Origin: Planctomycetaceae bacterium
GTDB taxonomy: Bacteria; Planctomycetota; Phycisphaerae; Phycisphaerales; SM1A02
Assembly (NCBI GenBank): GCA_947459855.1
Contig: CANHFL010000053.1
Location: forward strand, 1-7,068
Direction: 5' to 3'
DNA: 7,068 nt
Positions 1 through 5,744 of this stretch are shown one piece after another (within the stretch, counting starts at the first letter, position 1; the number at the start of each line of letters is the position of its first letter). Below the pieces are notes generated by a model. It had not been told where the DNA came from. It made no database searches and saw nothing but the letters and a program-made list of their open reading frames with translations. The position numbers and the translations under genes are program-made.

Positions 1-13
1 GGTAGCGTCCGCA

Positions 14-44
14 CAGGACGGGCATGCCGGGGATGACCGTCCTG
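14..44. repeat. Inverted repeat upstream of the desaturase
   Basis: CAGGACGG at 14-21 is exactly mirrored by CCGTCCTG at 37-44, with a 15-nt centre that itself includes the palindrome GGCATGCC (21-28). It ends 19 bp before the desaturase start. It could be an operator or part of the terminator of a gene lying off the left edge. There is no T-run after it on the + strand. The rest of 1-63 shows no convincing gene. Confidence 0.4.
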
Positions 45-63
45 CGACCCCACGGGACCCCAT

Positions 64-1119
64 TTGACCGCGATCCGAACCCTCGACCGGCCCGCCTCCA
101 CGCTCCCCTCCACGGTGCTGCTCCGTTACACGGTGCCGATCGCCACGGTCCACGTGCTGGCGCTGCTGGTCCTCTGGCCGGCGCTGTTCAGCTGGACGGG
201 CGTCTTCGCCTGCATCTTCGGCGTGCACTTCTTCGGGCAGGCCATCACGATGGGCTACCACCGGCTGCTGGCGCACCGCAGCTTCGGCACGCCGCGGTGG
301 TTCGAGCATGCGCTCGTGACCTTCGCGCTCTGCTCGCTCGAGGACTCGCCGGCCCGCTGGGTGGCAACGCACCGGATGCACCATGCGCACAGCGACGAGG
401 AGGAGGACCCGCACTCGCCGCTCGTCACCTTCATGTGGGGCCACCTGGGATGGCTGCTGGTGCGCAACGAGCGCCTGCACCACCGCGCCAGCTACGAGGT
501 CTACGCGCGAGACATCCTGCGCGACCCGTTCTACATGTGGCTCGAGAAGAAGCCGTGGCGTCCGCTCTGGTTCTACGCGGGCCAGGTGGTCGTGTACGCG
601 GCGGCCTCGTTCTCGGCCGCGCTGCTGTGGACCGACGCGGTCGGAGCGGCCTGGTTCGCGGCAAGCGTCGTCGTCTGGGGCGTGTACCTGCGCACCGTCA
701 TCGTCTGGCACATCACGTGGAGCGTGAACAGCCTGACGCACATGTTCGGCTACCGCAACCACGGGACCGAGGAGAACAGCCGCAACAACTGGCTCGTCGG
801 CCTGCTCGCCTCCGGCGAGGGCTGGCACAACAACCACCACGCAGACCCCGCGTCCTGCACCGTGCAGCACCGCTGGTGGGAGATCGACATGACCCACTGG
901 CAGGTCCAGGCCATGCAGTGGGTCGGGCTGACGTGGGACGTGGTCCCGCCGAGGCACGTGCGCGCCGCCAGGGCGCGGGCGCATGCCGCGGTCGTGCGGA
1001 TGGCCCAGGCCGCGAAGGGATCGGATGCTGCGCCGGCCGCGGCATCCGACGCGCCGCGCGCCACGGGAACCGCGCGGGCCGCGGTCGCTCAGTCCTCGGT
1101 GGCGTCCTCGGTCACCTGA
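64..1119 (+). CDS. Membrane fatty acyl desaturase (delta-9 acyl-CoA desaturase type)
   Basis: This 351-residue protein is an integral-membrane, di-iron fatty acyl desaturase that would insert a cis double bond into a saturated acyl chain using O2 and an electron donor. The diagnostic histidine clusters are all present in order: HRLLAH at residues 66-71, HRMHH at 103-107 followed by the acidic DEEEDPH stretch, WHITWSVNSLTH ending at about 226, and HNNHH at 255-259. Hydrophobic segments lie near residues 21-41, 44-60, 168-188 and 193-215. The Ala/Arg-rich tail after about residue 300 is low complexity and probably not catalytic. No fused cytochrome b5 or ferredoxin domain is seen. The start is TTG 64, with a weak GGGA at 54-57; an in-frame stop at 34-36 rules out starts further upstream, and GTG 115 is the alternative. 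The 3' end overlaps the convergent yggS by 31 bp. Whether the substrate is acyl-CoA or acyl-lipid cannot be told. Confidence 0.93.
   Translation: MTAIRTLDRPASTLPSTVLLRYTVPIATVHVLALLVLWPALFSWTGVFACIFGVHFFGQAITMGYHRLLAHRSFGTPRWFEHALVTFALCSLEDSPARWVATHRMHHAHSDEEEDPHSPLVTFMWGHLGWLLVRNERLHHRASYEVYARDILRDPFYMWLEKKPWRPLWFYAGQVVVYAAASFSAALLWTDAVGAAWFAASVVVWGVYLRTVIVWHITWSVNSLTHMFGYRNHGTEENSRNNWLVGLLASGEGWHNNHHADPASCTVQHRWWEIDMTHWQVQAMQWVGLTWDVVPPRHVRAARARAHAAVVRMAQAAKGSDAAPAAASDAPRATGTARAAVAQSSVASSVT
1021..1049 (-). terminator. Possible yggS terminator hairpin inside the desaturase 3' end
   Basis: TCGGATGC (1021-1028) pairs perfectly with GCATCCGA (1042-1049). After one G-U type pair, GCG (1030-1032) pairs with CGC (1038-1040), leaving a 5-nt loop, so the stem is about 12 bp. 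Read on the minus strand, it lies 40-68 nt past the yggS stop codon and is followed by TCCCTTC, a short pyrimidine tract. It also encodes part of the Ala-rich desaturase tail, so the symmetry could partly be a by-product of GC-rich coding. The terminator role is inferred. Confidence 0.4.
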
Positions 1120-1868
1120 GGCGGGCCGATCACGGCGCCGCCCACGCGAACCAGGTTCGACCCGCACTCGACGGCGACCTCGAAGTCGCCGGACATGCCC
1201 ATCGAGAGGATGTCGAAGCGGTCGCCGCCGGCGCCGGAGGTGCGGATGTCCTCGAACATCTCGCGGCAGCGCTCGAACGTGGTGCGCGCGGCGTCCTGGC
1301 CGCCCTCGAGCGGCGCCATGCACATCAGGCCGCGGGCCTTCACGTTCACCATCGTCTCGATCTGGCGGATCAGGTGGCGCGCCGCACCCGGCGCTACGCC
1401 GTGCTTCGACGCCTCGCCGCCGACGTTCACCTCGACCAGCACCTCGACCGGCTTCTCGCGGCGGGCGGCGGCAACCTGGATGTCCTCGGCCAGGCGCAGG
1501 CTGTCCACCGAGTGGACCAGGCGCACCAGCTCGATCGCCTTCTTGACCTTGTTGCGCTGCAACGACCCGATCATGTGCCAGCGAACCTTGGGCGCGCTGC
1601 CGGAGAGCTCCTCGCGGCGGCGGCACCATTCGTCGATCTGCGCGGCCCGCTGCGTCAGCTGCTGCACGCGGTTCTCGGCAAGGTCGACCTGGCCCATCTG
1701 CACCAGCTCGCGGATCTGGTCGACGGAGCCGCTCTTGGTCACGACGCAGAGCATGACCTCCTCGGGGCGGCGTCCCGCGCGCCGCGCCGCGGCGGCGATG
1801 CGCGCCTTGACGTCCTCGTAGCGCTGCTTCAGCGTGGTCCCGTTCGCGTCCTGCGTGCCGGTGGTCAT
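1089..1868 (-). CDS. yggS: YggS/PLPBP family pyridoxal phosphate homeostasis protein
   Basis: This 259-residue protein belongs to the YggS/PROSC (PLPBP) family, a single-domain alanine-racemase-N-type TIM barrel that binds PLP but has no known catalytic activity and buffers PLP in the cytoplasm. Visible family marks are VVTKS with the PLP-binding lysine K45, the LAENRVQQL segment (63-71), WHMIGSLQRNK (97-107), HSVDS (119-123), the EVNVGGEASKHG strand-loop, and the C-terminal signature LSMGMSGDFE...GSNLVRVGGAVIG (221-248). The usual FGEN is AEN here. An extra dozen or so residues around 80-95, just before WHMIG, make it longer than the usual 220-235 residues. ATG 1868 is chosen because homology begins just after it and a TATCCT box sits 7 nt upstream; the frame stays open further upstream but with non-conserved sequence. 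No Shine-Dalgarno is seen. It lies 46 bp downstream of a small membrane protein gene and overlaps the desaturase at its 3' end. Confidence 0.93.
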   Translation of the reverse strand: MTTGTQDANGTTLKQRYEDVKARIAAAARRAGRRPEEVMLCVVTKSGSVDQIRELVQMGQVDLAENRVQQLTQRAAQIDEWCRRREELSGSAPKVRWHMIGSLQRNKVKKAIELVRLVHSVDSLRLAEDIQVAAARREKPVEVLVEVNVGGEASKHGVAPGAARHLIRQIETMVNVKARGLMCMAPLEGGQDAARTTFERCREMFEDIRTSGAGGDRFDILSMGMSGDFEVAVECGSNLVRVGGAVIGPPQVTEDATED

Positions 1869-1875
1869 GCTCGGC

Positions 1876-1881
1876 AGGATA
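1876..1881 (-). promoter_or_regulatory. Candidate -10 box of a leaderless yggS transcript
   Basis: The minus strand reads TATCCT, then 7 nt (GCCGAGC), then the yggS ATG. This puts the expected transcription start at or within a base of the start codon. There is no TTGACA-like -35 at normal spacing and no Shine-Dalgarno. The same hexamer with the same spacing precedes gpmI. If real, yggS has its own promoter within the 46-bp gap behind the membrane protein gene. Confidence 0.5.
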
Positions 1882-1914
1882 CGGCGTGCGGCGGATGGGG
1901 CGGGTGCGGAGCCG

Positions 1915-2382
1915 TCAGAACAGCCGCCACCAGAACCGGCGGCGGGCGGGGTTGAAAGAGTTCGAGCGGTACACGCTGCGGGCAGGCAGCCATCCCCAGC
2001 GTGCCGCAAGCATGATGCAGGCGGCAACCGCCAGGACCGCAAGGATTCCCCACGCAAGCCCGGCGGCGGTGTAGGTGCCGTCACCCAGCGGGTACCGGAG
2101 CGTGTACCAGAGGCCCTCGATGCCATGGTGCTGCACGTTCACGGCCGCGCGCCACGCGAGGGCGAGGAACAGCCCCACCATGATCACGCCGACCACCGCC
2201 TTGGCGGTCGCTTCATGCTGCCACGCGAGCATGGTCAGGAGCGCCAACAGCGCCGTGCCTCCGAGCCCGATGGCGAGCGCGAACGCGATGGCCCTGCCGC
2301 GGCCCGGTTCGCGCGGCGGACCGCCGCGGGGAGAATCCCCCGAGGAACCGTACTTCGCAAGGAGTCGGCCGCCGATGTTCAC
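1915..2382 (-). CDS. Hypothetical small membrane protein with three predicted helices
   Basis: I do not recognise a family. From GTG 2382 the product has 155 residues. An N-terminal stretch (MNIGGRLLAKYG, then a Gly/Pro/Arg/Ser-rich segment to about residue 31) is polar and basic. Hydrophobic helices follow at about 32-54, 61-80 and 104-127. The loop between helices two and three contains QHHGIEGLWYTLRYPLGDG, and the C-terminus is short and basic-aromatic (RRRFWWRLF). The basic N-terminus suggests it stays in the cytoplasm; the topology of the C-terminal end is unclear because it is also basic. There is no signal-peptide cleavage site and no catalytic motif. The in-frame GTG 2406 would add eight residues; GTG 2382 is preferred because TACGCT lies exactly 7 nt before it. 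The segment at 2312-2340 contains two back-to-back GC hairpins within the coding sequence. It is followed 46 bp later by yggS on the same strand, so co-transcription is possible but a functional link is not shown. Confidence 0.7.
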   Translation of the reverse strand: MNIGGRLLAKYGSSGDSPRGGPPREPGRGRAIAFALAIGLGGTALLALLTMLAWQHEATAKAVVGVIMVGLFLALAWRAAVNVQHHGIEGLWYTLRYPLGDGTYTAAGLAWGILAVLAVAACIMLAARWGWLPARSVYRSNSFNPARRRFWWRLF

Positions 2383-2389
2383 GTGGCGG

Positions 2390-2395
2390 AGCGTA
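2390..2395 (-). promoter_or_regulatory. Candidate -10 box of the small membrane protein gene
   Basis: The minus strand reads TACGCT, 7 nt (CCGCCAC), then GTG 2382. It matches TANNNT at the same distance from the start as the boxes of gpmI and yggS. There is no clear -35 and no Shine-Dalgarno. It is the weakest of the three individually. Confidence 0.35.
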
Positions 2396-2452
2396 GCCGG
2401 GCGCACGGCGCGTCCGGTGCCGGCATGCCGCGGGAGGCGCGCGGCGGATCCC

Positions 2453-2458
2453 TATCCT
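2453..2458 (+). promoter_or_regulatory. Candidate -10 box of a leaderless gpmI transcript
   Basis: TATCCT is followed by 7 nt (TCGTTGC) and the gpmI ATG 2466, placing the predicted transcription start at about the A of the ATG. No -35 like TTGACA is present at 16-18 bp. The only purine-rich stretch (GGGAGG, 2432-2437) is 28 nt from the start, too far to act as a Shine-Dalgarno. The 83-bp divergent gap therefore would carry two back-to-back promoters. Confidence 0.5.
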
Positions 2459-2465
2459 TCGTTGC

Positions 2466-4112
2466 ATGTCCACCATTCCCACCGGCGCCGCCCCCCGCAA
2501 CGTGCCCTGCGTCCTGATCGTCCGCGACGGCTGGGGCATCAACCCGCACGCCGCCGAGCGTCCCGCCGACGCCACCCGCCTGGCACGCGTGCCCGTCTGC
2601 GACATGCTGGAGCGCGACTGGCCGCACGTGATGATCCGGACCAGCGGCGAGGACGTCGGGCTTCCCGTCGAGAACGGCCAGCCGGTGATGGGCAACAGCG
2701 AGGTCGGGCACCAGAACATCGGCGCGGGCCGGATCGTGGACCAGGAGCTGATGCGCATCACGCGCGCGATCCGCAGCGGCGAGTTCGCGCGGAACCCGCG
2801 GCTGCTGGCGGCGTGCGCGCGGGCGAAGGAGAGCGGCGAGGGCGGCCGGCCGCGCGCGCTGCACGTCATGGGCCTGGTGGGTGACGGCAAGGTGCACAGC
2901 GACTTCGGGCACCTGGAGGCGCTGCTGCGCCTGGCGAAGTCGCAGGGCGTCCCCGCGGACCGGATCTTCGTGCATGCGTTCACCGACGGCCGCGACACGC
3001 CGCAGCGGAGCGGCCTGCCGGTGGTCGAACGCCTGGAGGCCGTGCTGCGCGAGACGGGCGGGCGGATCGCGACGATCAGCGGCCGTTACTGGGCCATGGA
3101 CCGCGACTTCCGCTGGGACCGCGTGCAGCGCGCGTGGGAGGCGATCCTGGGCCGCGCCGGCGTCGCGCGCGGGAGCGGCGCGGTGCAGGTGCTGCGCGAC
3201 TACTACGCGGAGCCGTCGTCGCCCAACATGACAGGCGACGAGTTCGTGCCGCCCACCCGCCTGCTGGAAGGCGCCGGGGTTCCGAACGACGGCGATGCGG
3301 TCGTGTTCTTCAACTTCCGCGGCGACCGGCCGCGCGAGCTGACGATGGCGTTCGTGCTGCCGGACGCCGACTGGGCGAAGGCGAAGGGCGGTGGCTTCGC
3401 GCGCGACCCGCGCCCGCGCGACGTGCTCTTCACGGCGATGACGCGCTACGAGGAGGGCCTGCCCATGGAGGTCGCGTTCGACCGACCCGGGCAAATGCCG
3501 GACATCATGGGCGCGTGGATCGCGCAGCTGGGGCTGACGCAGTTCCGCTGCGCGGAGACGGAGAAGTTCCCGCACGTCACGTTCTTCTTCAACGACTACC
3601 GCGAGCAGCCGTTCCCCGGCGAGCGGCGGCAGCTGGTCCCCAGCCCCAAGGACGTGCAGACGTACGACCAGAAGCCCGAGATGAGCGCGCATGGCGTGCG
3701 CGACGCGGTGCTGGCGCGGCTGGCGGCGCCCGACTGCGAGCCGTTCATCGTCGTGAACTTCGCGAACCCCGACATGGTGGGCCACACGGGCAACCTGGAC
3801 GCAGTGGTGCAGGCGTGCCAGGTGGTCGATGCGTGCGTGGGCGCGATCGTCGACGCGACGCTCGCCCGCGGCGGCAGCCTGGTGATCACCGCGGACCACG
3901 GCAACGCCGAGCAGATGAAGGACCCTGCGACGGGCGCGCCGCAGACCGCGCACACCAACTTCGACGTCGAGCTGTTCGTGGTCGGCGACGCCTTCCGCGG
4001 CGCGCGCCTGCGCGAGGGCGGCCGCCTGGCGGACATCGCGCCCACGATGCTCGCGATGATGGGCCTGCCGAAGCCGGCGGCGATGACGGGCACCTCGCTG
4101 CTGCCCGCATGA
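2466..4112 (+). CDS. gpmI: 2,3-bisphosphoglycerate-independent phosphoglycerate mutase
   Basis: This 548-residue cytoplasmic enzyme interconverts 3- and 2-phosphoglycerate in lower glycolysis and gluconeogenesis through a phosphoserine intermediate, using two Mn2+ ions. All expected residues are visible. By alignment from memory with the Geobacillus enzyme, metal site two has D21 (RDGWG), the nucleophile S78 (MGNSEVGH), D477 and H478 (TADHGNAE); metal site one has D436 and H440 (NPDMVGH) and H496 (TAHT). Substrate-binding parts include VHS (143-145), TDGRDT (173-178), SGRYWAMDRD (205-214) and FNFRGDRPRE (282-291), with K367 in ETEKFPHVTFFF. The order, phosphatase-like half, transferase-like insert, then phosphatase-like half, is complete and the length is normal. 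PVENGQPVMGNSEV is slightly longer than in many homologues, and FFFNDYRE replaces the common GG before RE. The start is ATG 2466, with a TATCCT box 7 nt upstream and no Shine-Dalgarno. It is monocistronic in appearance, convergent with lpdA. Confidence 0.97.
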   Translation: MSTIPTGAAPRNVPCVLIVRDGWGINPHAAERPADATRLARVPVCDMLERDWPHVMIRTSGEDVGLPVENGQPVMGNSEVGHQNIGAGRIVDQELMRITRAIRSGEFARNPRLLAACARAKESGEGGRPRALHVMGLVGDGKVHSDFGHLEALLRLAKSQGVPADRIFVHAFTDGRDTPQRSGLPVVERLEAVLRETGGRIATISGRYWAMDRDFRWDRVQRAWEAILGRAGVARGSGAVQVLRDYYAEPSSPNMTGDEFVPPTRLLEGAGVPNDGDAVVFFNFRGDRPRELTMAFVLPDADWAKAKGGGFARDPRPRDVLFTAMTRYEEGLPMEVAFDRPGQMPDIMGAWIAQLGLTQFRCAETEKFPHVTFFFNDYREQPFPGERRQLVPSPKDVQTYDQKPEMSAHGVRDAVLARLAAPDCEPFIVVNFANPDMVGHTGNLDAVVQACQVVDACVGAIVDATLARGGSLVITADHGNAEQMKDPATGAPQTAHTNFDVELFVVGDAFRGARLREGGRLADIAPTMLAMMGLPKPAAMTGTSLLPA

Positions 4113-4115
4113 AAG

Positions 4116-4150
4116 CGCCCGCCCGCGGCCGGACGGCGCGCGGGCGGGCG
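4116..4150. terminator. GC-rich hairpin between convergent gpmI and lpdA
   Basis: CGCCCGCCCGCG (4116-4127) pairs perfectly over 12 bp with CGCGGGCGGGCG (4139-4150). GCC (4128-4130) and GGC (4135-4137) can extend it to a GGAC loop with one bulge. It starts 4 nt after the gpmI stop and lies about 30 nt after the lpdA stop. There is no T-run on the gpmI side; on the minus strand the stem is followed by CTTTCAT. It is probably a shared bidirectional terminator, better formed for lpdA. Confidence 0.7.
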
Positions 4151-4178
4151 GGGATGGCGGACGGGATGGGTGCGCCGC

Positions 4179-5666
4179 TCAGCCGTGGATCATGCGCCCC
4201 TCGGCGCCCAGCGCGGCCTCGTGCATCGACTCGGCCATAGTCGGGTGCGCGTGCATGGTGGCGATGATGTCGTCCACCGTGCCCTCGAGCGACTTGGCCA
4301 CGCAGATCTCGTGGATCAGCTCGCTGGCGTTCTCGCCGATGATGTGGCCGCCCAGGATCTCGCCGTACTTCTTGCTGACGATGAGCTTCACGAAGCCGAC
4401 GTTCGCGCCGTCGGCGATCGCCTTGCCGTGCGCCTGCAGGCTGTACTTGCCCACGCGGTACTCGATGCCCTTCTCCTTCGCCGCGCGCTCGGTCATGCCG
4501 ACGCTGGCGACCTGCGGGTTGCAGTAGGTGGCGCCGGGGATCGCGTCGTAGTGGACGCCGGTCGACGCATGGCCGAACATGCGCTCGACCGCGACGATCG
4601 CCTCCTCGCTGCTGACGTGCGCCAGCCACGGCGGGCCGATCACGTCGCCGACCGCGTAGATGCCCGGCACGCTGGTCGCGTACGTGGCCTTGTCCTTCTT
4701 CTCCATGTAGTCGGTGACGATGTGGCCCTTCTCGGTCTTCAGCCCGAGCGACGCGTCGAAGAGGCCCTCGAAGCGGCCCGCGACGCCGATCGCCACCAGC
4801 ACCTTCTCGGCCTCGATCGTGGACGACTGCTTCGTCGCCTGGTCCTCGATGGTGACCTTCGCGCCCTTCGCGGTCTTCTCCACCGCCTTGGTCATGCATC
4901 CGAGCTTGAACTCGATGCCCTGCTTCTGGAAGATCTTGAGCGCCTCCTTCGAGATCTCCTCGTCCTCGACCGGCATGATGCGGTCGAGCATCTCGACCAC
5001 CGTGACCTTGGAGCCGAACGCGTTGAAGAAGTACGCGAACTCCATGCCGATCGCGCCGCTGCCCACGATCACGATCGACTCGGGGCGCGCGGGGATGGTC
5101 AGCGCCTCGTAGCTGCTGATGATGGTCTTGCCGTCCTTCGGCGCGAACGGCAGCTCGCGCGGCGCGGCGCCGGTGGCGATGAGCACCTTGTCGGCCGTCA
5201 GGATCACGTCATCCTTGCCCGCGGCGCCGGTGCCCTTGTAGTAGTCCTCGTCGGACTTCATGACCTGCACCTTGCACGGGCCGGACGCGGTCTTGCCGCC
5301 CAGGATCCTCGCGTGGCCCTGGACGTGCTCGACCTTGTTCTTCTTGAAGAGGAAGCCGATGCCGCCGTTCAGCTTGGCCGAGACGTCGCGGCTGCGGCCG
5401 ATCACCTTCGACCAGTCGACCTTCACGGACTTCGGGTCGACCGAGAAGCCCATCTCGGCGCCATGCTGGAAGGCCTCGGTGTAGATGGAGGCGGCGTGCA
5501 GCAGCGCCTTGGTCGGGATGCAGCCCCAGTTCAGGCAGACCCCGCCCAGCTTGGAGCGCTCGACGCAGGCCACCTTCTTGCCCATCTGGGCCGCGCGGAT
5601 GGCGCCGACGTAGCCGCCGGGGCCGCCGCCGATGACGATGAGGTCGAAGTGCTTGGTTTCGGCCAT
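4179..5666 (-). CDS. lpdA: Dihydrolipoamide dehydrogenase (E3)
   Basis: This 495-residue FAD-dependent disulfide oxidoreductase reoxidises the dihydrolipoyl groups of pyruvate and 2-oxoglutarate dehydrogenase complexes (and possibly glycine cleavage), reducing NAD+. Visible parts in order are the FAD-binding GGGPGGY (13-19), the redox-active pair C44 and C49 in [20 protein letters not shown] (164-170), the NAD-binding GSGAIGMEF (202-210) with E226 ending the second strand, the second FAD motif GIYAVGD (335-341), and the dimer-interface pair H474 and E479 in HAHPTMAE. No lipoyl domain is fused at the N-terminus, and length is slightly above the usual 460-480 because of a loop near 135-155. ATG 5666 is supported by a strong GAGGAG 6 nt upstream and by FDLIVIGGG beginning at residue 7. 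The protein has 44 Lys and 13 Arg, the reverse of its neighbours. No E1 or E2 genes are in the window. Confidence 0.97.
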   Translation of the reverse strand: MAETKHFDLIVIGGGPGGYVGAIRAAQMGKKVACVERSKLGGVCLNWGCIPTKALLHAASIYTEAFQHGAEMGFSVDPKSVKVDWSKVIGRSRDVSAKLNGGIGFLFKKNKVEHVQGHARILGGKTASGPCKVQVMKSDEDYYKGTGAAGKDDVILTADKVLIATGAAPRELPFAPKDGKTIISSYEALTIPARPESIVIVGSGAIGMEFAYFFNAFGSKVTVVEMLDRIMPVEDEEISKEALKIFQKQGIEFKLGCMTKAVEKTAKGAKVTIEDQATKQSSTIEAEKVLVAIGVAGRFEGLFDASLGLKTEKGHIVTDYMEKKDKATYATSVPGIYAVGDVIGPPWLAHVSSEEAIVAVERMFGHASTGVHYDAIPGATYCNPQVASVGMTERAAKEKGIEYRVGKYSLQAHGKAIADGANVGFVKLIVSKKYGEILGGHIIGENASELIHEICVAKSLEGTVDDIIATMHAHPTMAESMHEAALGAEGRMIHG

Positions 5667-5672
5667 GGGGGT

Positions 5673-5679
5673 CTCCTCT
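5673..5679 (-). promoter_or_regulatory. Strong ribosome binding site of lpdA
   Basis: The minus strand reads AGAGGAG, then 6 nt (ACCCCC), then ATG 5666. It fixes the lpdA start inside a frame that stays open far upstream. It is the only strong Shine-Dalgarno in the window. Confidence 0.85.
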
Positions 5680-5715
5680 TGGGGGTGAAAAATCCGCTCC
5701 GATTCCGCGGATTGG

Positions 5716-5743
5716 TTGGAAGCGGGGCGGAGAATCGTATGGT
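5716..5743 (+). promoter_or_regulatory. Possible promoter of the sensor kinase gene
   Basis: TTGGAA (5716-5721), a 16-bp spacer and TATGGT (5738-5743) resemble a sigma-70 promoter. However, the -10 overlaps the best kinase ATG (5739), so if it is used, translation must start downstream, for example at TTG 5763. It also overlaps the possible lpdA -10 on the other strand. Confidence 0.25.
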
Positions 5744-5744
5744 A
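5734..5744 (-). promoter_or_regulatory. Possible -10 region of lpdA
   Basis: The minus strand reads TACCATACGAT, containing two overlapping TANNNT hexamers (TACCAT and TACGAT). They are the only ones between the kinase coding sequence and the lpdA start, and would give a leader of roughly 60 nt. No clear -35 lies upstream. The assignment is tentative. Confidence 0.3.

Noticed and set aside
1..63. Start of a leftward gene (minus-strand ATG at 63 or 25)
   Set aside because: Both frames are open to the window edge but far too short to judge, and neither has a ribosome site or a TANNNT box.
24..1955. A 643-codon open frame on the + strand across the desaturase and yggS
   Set aside because: It runs through two genes with clear family motifs in other frames, and its translation is Arg/Ala/Gly/His-rich without any domain. 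Long spurious frames are expected in DNA this rich in GC.
1869..2126. N-terminal extension of yggS by 86 codons
   Set aside because: The extra sequence is antisense-frame filler overlapping the membrane protein gene and lies outside the conserved family. ATG 1868 has a promoter-like box 7 nt upstream.
2312..2340. Two adjacent GC hairpins (CGCGGCGG/CCGCCGCG and GGGGA/TCCCC) as a terminator or regulator
   Set aside because: They fall inside the 5' coding part of the small membrane protein, with no T-run and no gene end nearby; Gly/Pro/Arg codons readily produce such symmetry.
2379..3953. A 524-codon open frame on the minus strand opposite gpmI
   Set aside because: It is antisense to an intact gpmI, and the translation is low-complexity His/Arg/Ala/Val-rich with no recognisable fold.
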